The notes under the pieces are model-generated. The model made no database searches. It was not told the DNA's origin and saw only the letters and a program-made list of their open reading frames with translations. Positions 57,027 through 64,000 of a stretch of 64,000 nt of DNA are shown here, in pieces. The DNA is from VAZQ01 sp963725185 (GTDB lineage Bacteria; Pseudomonadota; Alphaproteobacteria; Rhizobiales; Xanthobacteraceae): assembly GCA_963725185.1 (NCBI GenBank), contig CAVRXO010000006.1, positions 806,001-870,000 of the forward strand, read 5' to 3'. The first letter of the stretch is position 1. Every line of letters begins with the position of its first letter. A program made the translations under genes and the position numbers.

Positions 57027-57509
57027 ATGCCCATCAAGGTCGGCGATCATCTCCCCAACGCCAAATTCAGAGTCGGAACCCCGGACGGCCCGGCCTGGAA
57101 AACCACCGACGACATATTCAAGGGCAAAAAAGTGGCGCTGTTCGCGGTACCGGGCGCCTTCACCGGCACCTGCCACAAGATGCACGTGCCTTCGATCCTG
57201 CAAAGCGCCGATGCCATCAGGGCCAAGGGGATCGATACGATCGCGGTGACCAGCGTCAATGACGTGTTCGTGATGGACGCCTGGAAGAAAGCCACCGCCT
57301 CCGACGGCCTCGAATTCCTCGCCGACGGCAATGGTGAATTCGCCAAGGCCGTGGATTTGTCCTTCGACGGCTCGGGCAACGGGCTCGGCACGCGCTCGAA
57401 GCGTTATTCCATGCTGGTCGAGGATGGCGTGGTGAAGAAGCTCAATATCGAGGAAGCGCCCGGCAAGGTCGAGGTCTCGGGCGGCGACACTCTGCTCAAG
57501 CAGCTCTAA
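57027..57509 (+). CDS. Peroxiredoxin, Prx5-type, 160 aa
   Basis: A cytosolic thiol peroxidase of the Prx5/hybrid group that reduces organic hydroperoxides. The peroxidatic Cys is C49 in FAVPGAFTGTCHKMHVPS; the conserved Arg lies in GLGTRSKRYSMLVEDGVV (about 126). ATG 57027 begins MPIKVGDHLPNAKF, as usual. Prx5 members often use glutathione or glutaredoxin; no resolving Cys is conserved here, so it is probably the 1-Cys type. Single gene, divergent spacing on both sides. Confidence 0.94.
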   Translation: MPIKVGDHLPNAKFRVGTPDGPAWKTTDDIFKGKKVALFAVPGAFTGTCHKMHVPSILQSADAIRAKGIDTIAVTSVNDVFVMDAWKKATASDGLEFLADGNGEFAKAVDLSFDGSGNGLGTRSKRYSMLVEDGVVKKLNIEEAPGKVEVSGGDTLLKQL

Positions 57510-57580
57510 CCGCTAGCGCTATCTGCAACGCGCCGATCCGGGGAGCGTTGTCGCCATACATTCCGGCGCAAGCCAAAACC

Positions 57581-58081
57581 TCAGGTCGGCGACTTGTCGG
57601 ACAGGGCGCCGACCGCGCCGGCCCGTACCGCCGCGATCCCCTCGCGGGCGAGCACATCGGCGCGCTCGTTCATGGCGTCGCCGGCATGGCCTTTCACCCA
57701 ATGCCAGCGAACGCGGTGCGGGGCCAAAGCCGCCTCCAGCCGCTGCCACAGGTCCACGTTCTTGACCGGCTTCTTGTCGGCGGTGCGCCAGCCGTTGCGC
57801 TTCCATTGATTGATCCAGGTCATGACGCCGTTGCGCAGGTATTGACTGTCGGTGTGCAGATCGACCAGGCAGGGCCGCTTGAGCGCCTCAAGAGCCGCGA
57901 TCGCGGCCATCAGCTCCATGCGATTGTTGGTGGTGTGGGGCTCGCCGCCCTTGAGCTCCTTGCGGCGGGTACCGAAGGCCAGGATCGCGCCCCACCCACC
58001 CGGCCCGGGATTTCCCGAGCAAGCTCCGTCGGTATGAATGACGACGTGCGGTTCGCTCACGGCCGGCACCCCCTTTTGCAT
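57581..58081 (-). CDS. rnhA: Ribonuclease HI
   Basis: A 166-residue enzyme that removes RNA from RNA-DNA hybrids. The DEDD active site is complete: VIHTDGACSGNPGPGGWG (first Asp), MELMAAIAALEAL (Glu), LHTDSQYL (Asp) and HAGDAMNERADVLA (final His/Asp). The basic HTDSQY to KRNGW handle is present. Start ATG 58081 is chosen over an upstream one in frame. It follows thrB on the same strand after 113 bases; thrB-rnhA is a recurrent pair in Rhizobiales. Confidence 0.97.
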   Translation of the reverse strand: MQKGVPAVSEPHVVIHTDGACSGNPGPGGWGAILAFGTRRKELKGGEPHTTNNRMELMAAIAALEALKRPCLVDLHTDSQYLRNGVMTWINQWKRNGWRTADKKPVKNVDLWQRLEAALAPHRVRWHWVKGHAGDAMNERADVLAREGIAAVRAGAVGALSDKSPT

Positions 58082-58194
58082 CGGCGCGTTTTCGGAACGA
58101 AAACCCGCCACCACCCTTGCTCGAATCTATCAGCGGACCGACCTTCGGCCGAACCCGTCGCGGGCCATGCTGTCCCTGAAAATGCCCCGATGTC

Positions 58195-59160
58195 TCATCC
58201 GTCGATCCCGTAATCGCGTACGCTGGCGACGGCTTGATGGAAACGCAGCTTGCGGAAATATTCCAGCGGGTCCTTCCGCTTGACCAGCGCGGCGCCGCGT
58301 TCGTCGAACCAGTCGACCAGACGCGTCAGCAGAAACCGCAGCGCCGCGCCGCGCGCCAGCATCGGCAGGGCCGCCCGCTCGGCCGGCGACAGCGGGCGCA
58401 CGGCTGCGTAGGACTGCAACAGGTTCCTGCCCTTGGTCACGTTGTAGGAATGATCCGGCTCGAAGCACCAGGCATTGAGGCAGATGGCGAGATCATAGGC
58501 GAGCGCATCGGTGCAGGCGAAGTAGAAGTCGATGAGGCCCGACAGCTTGTCGCCGAGGAAAAAGACATTGTCGGGAAACAGGTCGGCATGGATCACTCCC
58601 TGCGGCAGGTGGCGGGGCCAGGCGGATTCGAGCTGCGCCAGCTCGGCCGCAAGCCCGGCAGACAAGCCCGGCTGCACGCCATCGCAGCGCGTCGCCACCG
58701 CGTCGTAGAGCGGCCGCCACCCTTCGACCGACAGCGTATTGGCCCGCCGGCCCGGGAAATCGGCGCCGGCGCGATGGAGCTTGGCGAGCGCCTCGCCGAG
58801 CGCGCCGCAATGGCCGGCCGCCGGCCGGCGCAGCCACATGCCGTCCAGGAAAGTAATGATCGCGGCCGGCTTGCCGGCGACCGTGCCCAGCATGGCGCCC
58901 TGCCGATTCTTGACCGGCTGCGGGCAGGTGATGCCGCGGCCGGCCAGGTGCTCCATGAGGCCCAGGAAGAACGGGAGGTCGGCTGCCGCCACGCGTTTCT
59001 CGTAGAGAGTCAGAATGAAGTTGCCCTGGCTGGTATGGACCAGGAAATTTGAGTTTTCGACCCCCTCGGCAATGCCCTTATAGGCGAGCAGCTCGCCGAT
59101 ATCGTAGCCGGCCAGGAAGGCCCCGAGCTCCTCCGCCGCAACATCGGTGTAGACCGCCAT
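58195..59160 (-). CDS. thrB: Homoserine kinase ThrB (APH type)
   Basis: A 321-residue cytosolic kinase that phosphorylates homoserine on the way to threonine. It belongs to the aminoglycoside-phosphotransferase-fold type II homoserine kinases of Rhizobiales, with Brenner-type loop QGVIHADLFPDNVFFLGDKL (about 190) and IDFYFACTDALAYDLA metal site. It begins MAVYTDVAAEELGAFL, the family start. Next to rnhA downstream and divergent from trcR. The rest of the threonine pathway is not in the window. Confidence 0.96.
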   Translation of the reverse strand: MAVYTDVAAEELGAFLAGYDIGELLAYKGIAEGVENSNFLVHTSQGNFILTLYEKRVAAADLPFFLGLMEHLAGRGITCPQPVKNRQGAMLGTVAGKPAAIITFLDGMWLRRPAAGHCGALGEALAKLHRAGADFPGRRANTLSVEGWRPLYDAVATRCDGVQPGLSAGLAAELAQLESAWPRHLPQGVIHADLFPDNVFFLGDKLSGLIDFYFACTDALAYDLAICLNAWCFEPDHSYNVTKGRNLLQSYAAVRPLSPAERAALPMLARGAALRFLLTRLVDWFDERGAALVKRKDPLEYFRKLRFHQAVASVRDYGIDG

Positions 59161-59229
59161 CTTGTGCTCCGATCAAGCCGGCCGGCTATCGGTGGCGGCG
59201 TCTCCCGTCAAGGGAAAACCAACAAGCCA

Positions 59230-59259
59230 TTGGACACGGCCTACCGCCATGCCTATATT
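59230..59259 (+). promoter_or_regulatory. Predicted sigma70-like promoter of trcR
   Basis: TTGGAC (59230-59235) and TATATT (59254-59259) with an 18-base spacer, 84 bases before the trcR ATG. A good match for a vegetative promoter in this GC-rich background. Confidence 0.6.
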
Positions 59260-59342
59260 CCAGCCACTTTTCCAGTCATCGTTGATGACTTCAGGGGCTT
59301 CGCTTCCGACAGGGGCGGGCGGAGCGCAGAGGAGATTTTGCC

Positions 59343-60032
59343 ATGGCCCATCCACCGCTGATGCCGAAAGCAACGGCAGTCTGGCTTGTCGAGAACACGG
59401 CGCTGTCCTTCGAGCAGGTCGCCGACTTCTGCAAGCTGCACCCGCTCGAGGTGAAGGCCATAGCGGATGGGGATGCGGCGCAGGGCATCAAGGGTCTTGA
59501 TCCGATCCTCACCGGCCAGCTGACCCGCGAGGAGATCGACAAGGGCGTGGCGGATCCCGAATACCGGCTCAAGATCCTGGACAGCAAGGTTCGCACGCCG
59601 GAAGCGGCCCGCAAGAAGGGGCCGCGCTACACGCCGGTCTCCCGCCGCCAGGACCGGCCCAATGCCATCCTGTGGCTGGTGCGCAACCATCCTGAGCTCA
59701 AGGACAGCCAGATCATGCGGCTGGTCGGCACCACCAAGTCGACCATCCAGGCGATCCGTGAGCGGACCCATTGGAACGCGCAGAATCTACAGCCGCTGGA
59801 TCCGGTGACGCTCGGGCTGTGCTCGCAGATCGACCTCGACCTCGAAGTGCATCGCGCCGCCAAGGAGAAGCCGGTCGACATCGAGGCCCAAGGCGCAACC
59901 CTGCTGCCGGCCTCGGAGACCACCGCGGCCCGCCACCAGCCGGAGCCGGAGGAGAAGAAACCCGCCGAGGAGCTCAATGTCGATGCGGTGTTCGCCAAGC
60001 TTAAGCAGATCGGCGGCGGCAAGAGCGAGTAG
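59343..60032 (+). CDS. Cell-cycle transcriptional regulator TrcR (DUF1013)
   Basis: A 229-residue alphaproteobacterial regulator. It starts MAHPPLMPKATAVWLVENTA and contains LSFEQVADFCKLHPLEVKAI and PEYRLKILDSKVRTPEAARK, then NAILWLVRNHPELKDSQIMR, LVGTTKSTIQAIRERTHWN (two helix-turn-helix-like segments). DUF1013/TrcR proteins control cell-cycle and virulence genes in Brucella and are linked to CtrA/GcrA circuits there. AGGAG precedes the ATG. It has its own promoter and is divergent from thrB. Confidence 0.9.
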   Translation: MAHPPLMPKATAVWLVENTALSFEQVADFCKLHPLEVKAIADGDAAQGIKGLDPILTGQLTREEIDKGVADPEYRLKILDSKVRTPEAARKKGPRYTPVSRRQDRPNAILWLVRNHPELKDSQIMRLVGTTKSTIQAIRERTHWNAQNLQPLDPVTLGLCSQIDLDLEVHRAAKEKPVDIEAQGATLLPASETTAARHQPEPEEKKPAEELNVDAVFAKLKQIGGGKSE

Positions 60033-60100
60033 CCCTTGATCCGGCAGCCATCTGGGGCGAGCATTGCGCGGTCTGAGCACCCGTGCCGGGAGGACCGCCC

Positions 60101-61006
60101 ATGCTTTGGTTTTGCCGAAAGCCGATAGCAGCCCTCGTCGTGGCCGCTTTGTGCGTCGCCAGTGGCGGCACGCAGGCCCAGAAAGCCGCCAAGGAGACGC
60201 CAAAAGACGCGTCAAGAGAAGCATCGAGAGATTCGGTCAGATACGACCCGGCGCGCTATCCGGACTGGTCCGGGCCGATGCGCTGGGTCGCGACCCCGGG
60301 CGGCAACCGTTACGATCCGATGAAGCCGGCCGGCCGCGGGCAACAGGCGCCCTTGACGCCGGAGTATCAGGCGAAATTCGAAGCCGGGCTGAAGGATCAG
60401 GCCGAGGGCGGCCCGGGCGACAACCAGACCTATTCATGCCTGCCGGGCGGGATGCCGCGCGACATGGCGGGCAACCAGGGCCTGGAATTCGTGGTGACCC
60501 CGAAGGTCACCCATGTGCTGTTCTCCCAGGCCATGCCGCGCCGCATCTATACGGACGGCCGCGACTGGCCCGCCAATGCCGATCCATCGTTCTTCGGCTA
60601 CTCGATCGGCCGATGGAGCGGCGACGACAGCGAGGGCCGCTACACGCAGCTCGACGTCGAGACCCGCAATTTCCTCGGACCCCGCAGCTTCGACAATGCC
60701 GGCATCCCGCTGCACGCGGACAACCAGACCATCATCAAGGAACACATGTTTCGCGACCGGGAGCATCCGGAAACGATTCACGATGTGATGACCACCATCG
60801 ATCATGCGCTGGCACACCCATGGACGATCGATAAGGCCTATCGGCCGGTGAACCGCGACCTGGTGCAAAACATCTGCAACGTCGGCAACATGCACGTGCA
60901 GATCGGCAACAGCTCCTATTTCCTGAGCGCCGACGGCCTGCTGATGCCCACCAAGAAGGATCAGCCGCCGCCGGATCTCAAGTACTTCAAGCAATCGCGC
61001 CAGTAG
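60101..61006 (+). CDS. Secreted protein of unknown function, 301 aa
   Basis: An exported protein. Residues 1-27 form a signal peptide (KPIAALVVAALCVASGGTQA). The mature part has a Lys/Glu/Ser-rich 35-residue linker and then a compact-looking domain with repeated aromatic and Gly motifs (YDPARYPDWSGPMRWVATPGG, FFGYSIGRWSGDDSEGRYTQ, GNMHVQIGNSSYFLSADGLL) and a Cys pair (about 107 and 265). I do not recognise the family with certainty; similar proteins occur as hypothetical or DUF-type secreted proteins in Bradyrhizobium-like genomes. GGGAGG lies 8 bases before ATG 60101. Confidence 0.72.
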   Translation: MLWFCRKPIAALVVAALCVASGGTQAQKAAKETPKDASREASRDSVRYDPARYPDWSGPMRWVATPGGNRYDPMKPAGRGQQAPLTPEYQAKFEAGLKDQAEGGPGDNQTYSCLPGGMPRDMAGNQGLEFVVTPKVTHVLFSQAMPRRIYTDGRDWPANADPSFFGYSIGRWSGDDSEGRYTQLDVETRNFLGPRSFDNAGIPLHADNQTIIKEHMFRDREHPETIHDVMTTIDHALAHPWTIDKAYRPVNRDLVQNICNVGNMHVQIGNSSYFLSADGLLMPTKKDQPPPDLKYFKQSRQ

Positions 61007-61029
61007 GCGGGGCTATGATGGAACCGGAT

Positions 61030-61202
61030 CGGGGGCTTCGCCGCACCATGTCCGAAATGGTTGAGGCCGGATTGCGCCTGCTGCTTCGCTCGCAACGAAA
61101 GCGGGGGAAAATCCCCGCCTTGCCGACTTTCCGCGGTGGCGGAGCGTTGGTCGACATCGGCGACCGGGACGCCCTGTGTATGAGACCATGGAAGGACGAT
61201 AG
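61030..61202 (+). pseudogene. vapB-like antitoxin remnant
   Basis: The last two thirds of a small antitoxin of the type MVEAGLRLLLRSQRKRGKIP, then LPTFRGGGALVDIGDRDALY. The usual first 25 residues (start and DNA-binding strand) are not found upstream, and near 61177 one base is missing before the ending YETMEGR and its TAG at 61200-61202. The stop overlaps the GTG of a toxin start. A worn-down VapBC operon. Confidence 0.65.
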
Positions 61203-61285
61203 TGCTGGCGGTCGACACCGTTATCTTTGTTTACGCTGCTGATGCCGGGCCGCAATTTCGAATTGATTTGGCACGAGGGAGCGAA
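61202..61285 (+). pseudogene. vapC-like PIN toxin fragment
   Basis: From GTG 61202 the frame reads VLAVDTVIFVYAADAGPQ, the N-terminal strand of a PIN-domain RNase with the first acidic residue, then turns into unrelated sequence that soon runs into the 3' end of prpE. Only about 20-25 residues remain, so the toxin is inactive. The overlap with the vapB stop is the usual coupling. Confidence 0.6.
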
Positions 61286-61310
61286 CGTCCGGCTTGCCTG
61301 AAATTTCGCA

Positions 61311-63230
61311 TCAACCGGCGATTCCCTTCTCCTTCAGCGCCATACCGATCTCGCTCAGGACCGCCGGGTCGTCGATGGTGGCCGGCATGGTCCAGGGATC
61401 GCCGTCGGCGATCTTCTTCATGGTGCCGCGGAGAATTTTTCCCGAGCGCGTCTTCGGCAGCCGCGCCACCGTGACGGCAAGCTTGAAGGCTGCCACCGGG
61501 CCGATCTTCTCGCGCACCAACGCGACCAGCTCGCGCTCGATTTGATCGCAGGGCCGTTCGACGCCCGATTTGAGCACGACGAAACCGCACGGCACCTCGC
61601 CCTTGAGTTCGTTCTTGATGCCGACTACCGCGCATTCGGCCACGTCCGGGTGCGCGGCCAGCACCTCCTCCATGCCGCCGGTCGAGAGCCGGTGGCCGGC
61701 CACGTTGATGATGTCGTCGGTGCGGCCCATCACATAGAGATAGCCGTCCGGATCCAGAAAACCGGCATCGGCGGTCTTGTAGTAGCCCGGGAATTCCGCG
61801 AGGTAGCTGTCGCGGAAGCGCTCGTCCTGCTGCCACAGCGTCGGCAGGCAGGACGGCGGCAGCGGCAGCTTCACCACGATCGAGCCCATCGTATCGGCGG
61901 GCACCTCCCGGCAGCTCTCGTCGACGATGCGCACGTCGTAGCCCGGCATCGGCACGGTCGGCGAGCCGTGCTTGACCGGCAAGAGGCCGAGCCCGACCGG
62001 ATTGCCGGCGATCGCCCAGCCGGTCTCGGTCTGCCACCAGTGATCGATCACCGGCACCCCAAGCAGCTTCTCGGCCCAGATCACCGTGTCGGGGTCGGCG
62101 CGCTCGCCGGCCAGGAACAGGGTGCGGAACCTGGCCAAGTCGTAGGGGGCGACGAGCTTGCCTTGGGGATCCTCCTTCTTGATGGCGCGGAACGCGGTCG
62201 GCGCCGTGAACAGGGCCGCCACCCCGTGCTCGGAGATCACCCGCCAGAAGGCGCCGGCGTCGGGCGTGCCGACCGGCTTGCCCTCGTACAGAATCGTGGT
62301 GCAGCCGTGCAGGAGCGGCCCATAGACGATGTAGCTGTGCCCGACCACCCAGCCCACATCGGACGCCGCCCAGAAGGTCTCGCCCGGCTCGATGCCGTAG
62401 AGATTGTGCATCGACCATTTGAGCGCCACCATGTGGCCGCCGTTGTCGCGCACCACCCCCTTGGGCCGGCCGGTCGTCCCCGACGTGTAGAGAATGTAGA
62501 GCGGGTCGGTGGCGGCGAGCGGAACGCAATCCCACACCGACTTGGCGAACACGATCGCCTGGTCGCGCAAGGCCGCCCAATCGTGGTCGCGCCCGGCCAC
62601 CATGCCGGCCTCTGCCTGCGGCCGCTGCAGGATGAGGCAGGCGGCCGGCTTGGCGACGGCAAGCTTGAGCGCCTCATCGAGCAACGGCTTGTAGTGAACC
62701 AGCCGGCCCGGCTCGAGCCCGCAGCTCGCCGACAGGATGACTTTCGGCTTGGCGTCGTCGATGCGGGTCGCCAGCTCGCTCGCCGCAAAGCCCCCGAACA
62801 CGACCGAATGCACCGCGCCGATGCGGGCACAAGCCAGCATCGCGATCACCGCCTCGGGCACCATCGGCATGTAGAGGATGACGCGATCGCCCTGCTGGAC
62901 CCCCAAGTCGCGCAGGATGGCGGCCAGCACCTGCACCTCGGTGAGCAGCCGGTCATAGGTGATGATGCGCTGGGCTCCCGCCAGCGGCGAATCGTAGATG
63001 ATGGCGGCCTGGCTGCCGCGCCCGCCCTGGACATGACGGTCGACGGCGTTCCAGCAGGTGTTGCAGACCGCGCCCGTAAACCAGCGGCCATGGACTCCGG
63101 CCCCGGGGTCGAATACCCGCCGGGCAGGCTCGACCCAGTCGATGTCCTGGGCGGCTTCCGCCCAGAAGCCTTCAGGGTCATGGCGCCAGCGCGCATAGAC
63201 ATCGTGGTAGCGGCTGCTGCGGGCTTGCAT
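61311..63230 (-). CDS. prpE: Propionate-CoA ligase PrpE (acetyl-CoA synthetase family)
   Basis: A 639-residue acyl-AMP-forming enzyme that activates propionate (or acetate). The adenylation motifs are YILYTSGTTGRPKGVVRDNG, the GYYKTADAGFLDPDGYLYVMG and GRTDDIINVAGHRLSTGGME segments, and the C-terminal catalytic Lys in PKTRSGKILRGTMKKI. The N-terminal YHDVYARWRHDPEGFWAEAA marks PrpE rather than Acs, together with the 640-residue length. ATG 63230 matches the family start MQARSSRYHDVYARW; the frame continues further 5' without support. Single gene, with a VapBC remnant beyond its 3' end. Confidence 0.92.
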   Translation of the reverse strand: MQARSSRYHDVYARWRHDPEGFWAEAAQDIDWVEPARRVFDPGAGVHGRWFTGAVCNTCWNAVDRHVQGGRGSQAAIIYDSPLAGAQRIITYDRLLTEVQVLAAILRDLGVQQGDRVILYMPMVPEAVIAMLACARIGAVHSVVFGGFAASELATRIDDAKPKVILSASCGLEPGRLVHYKPLLDEALKLAVAKPAACLILQRPQAEAGMVAGRDHDWAALRDQAIVFAKSVWDCVPLAATDPLYILYTSGTTGRPKGVVRDNGGHMVALKWSMHNLYGIEPGETFWAASDVGWVVGHSYIVYGPLLHGCTTILYEGKPVGTPDAGAFWRVISEHGVAALFTAPTAFRAIKKEDPQGKLVAPYDLARFRTLFLAGERADPDTVIWAEKLLGVPVIDHWWQTETGWAIAGNPVGLGLLPVKHGSPTVPMPGYDVRIVDESCREVPADTMGSIVVKLPLPPSCLPTLWQQDERFRDSYLAEFPGYYKTADAGFLDPDGYLYVMGRTDDIINVAGHRLSTGGMEEVLAAHPDVAECAVVGIKNELKGEVPCGFVVLKSGVERPCDQIERELVALVREKIGPVAAFKLAVTVARLPKTRSGKILRGTMKKIADGDPWTMPATIDDPAVLSEIGMALKEKGIAG

Positions 63231-63400
63231 AGGGCTCCGTCCAGGTCGCGCAAATTGTGATCCGCCGGGGCGCTTTTGCAAGCCGGCATCGCGAGCGGCC
63301 GGCGATCGGCCATGCACAATTGCGACTGGCGCGGCCCGCACGGGCGCGCTTTGATCCGGCGCAAGCTCATCCGACCGCTCCGGTCCGCTCTCCCGCCCGC

Positions 63401-64000
63401 ATGAACATCACTCCGGATCCGTTGTTCTATCCGCTCGCGATCATCGCGGTGACGGCGCTCGGGCTCAGCAAGGGCGGGTTTGCCGGGGTCGGGGTCATCT
63501 CGACTCCGCTGTTGGCCATCATCCTGCCTCCGCTCCAGGCCGCCGCGATCCTGCTGCCGATCCTGATCGTGCAGGACATGATCTCGGTCTGGGTCTACCG
63601 GCATGATTGGAGCGCTTGGCACCTGAAGGTGATGTTGCCAGGCGGCCTCATCGGCATCGGCATCGCGTGGGCGCTGGCCACGGTGGTATCGGATGCGTTC
63701 GTGCGGCTGGTGGTCGGACTGATCGGGATGTCGTTTGCGCTCAATGCCTGGTTCGGTCGCCAAAGCCCGCAGCCGAAGCAGCCGGGCATTCCGAGCGGGG
63801 TCTTCTGGGGGGTAGTTGCGGGCTTCACCTCGACGCTGTCGCAGGCAGGCGGCCCGCCGTTTCAGGTCTATGTGCTGCCCCAGCGGCTGCCCAAGCTCAC
63901 TTTGGTCGGCACCTACACGATCTATTTCGCGGCCCTCAATCTCCTCAAGATCGGCCCTTATTTTGCGCTCGGCCAGTTCTCGACCGCCAGCTTGGCGAGC
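63401..64000 (+). CDS. TauE/SafE-family permease, N-terminal part
   Basis: A membrane transporter running off the window end; the first 200 codons are present. It starts ATG 63401 with hydrophobic FYPLAIIAVTALGLSKGGFA, followed by the Gly/Pro-rich permease repeat (STPLLAIILPPLQAAAILLP) and a second repeat half (SQAGGPPFQVYVLPQRLPK). At least five transmembrane segments are visible. The family exports sulfite, sulfoacetate or other organic anions; the substrate is unknown. Divergent from prpE. Confidence 0.88.
   Translation, partial: MNITPDPLFYPLAIIAVTALGLSKGGFAGVGVISTPLLAIILPPLQAAAILLPILIVQDMISVWVYRHDWSAWHLKVMLPGGLIGIGIAWALATVVSDAFVRLVVGLIGMSFALNAWFGRQSPQPKQPGIPSGVFWGVVAGFTSTLSQAGGPPFQVYVLPQRLPKLTLVGTYTIYFAALNLLKIGPYFALGQFSTASLAS

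Noticed and set aside
61542..63260. 572-codon plus-strand frame across prpE
   Set aside because: Antisense shadow; prpE has all adenylation motifs on the minus strand.

Overview
This is a GC-rich chromosomal window from an alphaproteobacterium of the order Hyphomicrobiales (Rhizobiales), most like the Bradyrhizobium/Xanthobacteraceae side of the order. I infer this from gene content and order: CIRCE-groESL; glcDEF; ftsH-tilS-cpoB-pal-tolBARQ-ybgC-ruvBAC-yebC; zapA plus a DUF4164 gene next to a 6S RNA and a folate cyclo-ligase; tkt-gap-pgk-fba followed by a ThiE-like and a Sel1 gene; DUF1465 and DUF1192 genes; thrB-rnhA; and a TrcR (DUF1013) regulator. The window is almost entirely core genome. 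I see no prophage, insertion sequence, CRISPR array, tRNA or rRNA.

Layout. 0-6 kb: the end of a LivF-type ATPase, a two-domain VOC protein, groES-groEL under a sigma70-like promoter with a CIRCE operator, an amidohydrolase, a META-domain lipid/envelope-type secreted protein and a TorF-like porin. 6-14 kb: a histone-H1-like Lys/Ala/Pro protein, glycolate oxidase glcD-glcE-glcF, a soluble cytochrome c, a tandem universal stress protein and a TetR regulator. 14-21 kb: a ThDP-dependent acetolactate-synthase-like enzyme, an APH-kinase/P-loop fusion, an L,D-transpeptidase and FtsH. 21-28 kb: tilS and the complete Tol-Pal envelope machine. 28-36 kb: ybgC, ruvC-ruvA-(membrane protein)-ruvB, yebC, ymdB-like phosphodiesterase, 5-formyl-THF cyclo-ligase, 6S RNA, zapA and a DUF4164 gene. 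36-44 kb: transketolase, GAPDH, PGK and class I aldolase (Calvin cycle/glycolysis), then ThiE-like, Sel1-repeat and inositol-monophosphatase genes. 44-55 kb: a MotA/MotB-like stator pair, a GNAT acetyltransferase, an MsbA-like ABC exporter, rpmE, two small DUF genes, a quinone oxidoreductase and a membrane GGDEF-EAL protein. 55-64 kb: YqgE, a DsbD-domain protein, peroxiredoxin, rnhA, thrB, trcR, a secreted unknown, a vapBC remnant, prpE and the start of a TauE/SafE permease.

The strongest anomaly concerns the sequence itself. About 30 single-base indels, mostly insertions, break otherwise well-conserved genes. Roughly 19 of them lie within 4.3 kb (about 37.03-41.33 kb), covering the 3' third of tkt, all of gap and pgk, and fba. 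Removing one base at each site restores full-length proteins of the normal family size with no internal stop. I therefore infer uncorrected long-read-type errors in a poorly polished stretch rather than gene decay, but this cannot be settled from the sequence alone. Smaller items of interest are a degraded VapBC module, a 68-residue antitoxin-like gene hidden by one extra A upstream of ybgC, a membrane protein translationally coupled between ruvA and ruvB, a cyclo-ligase gene with no ATG/GTG/TTG next to the 6S RNA, and a stator-like pair with no flagellar or Zorya partners. I did not find a clearly new multi-gene system.
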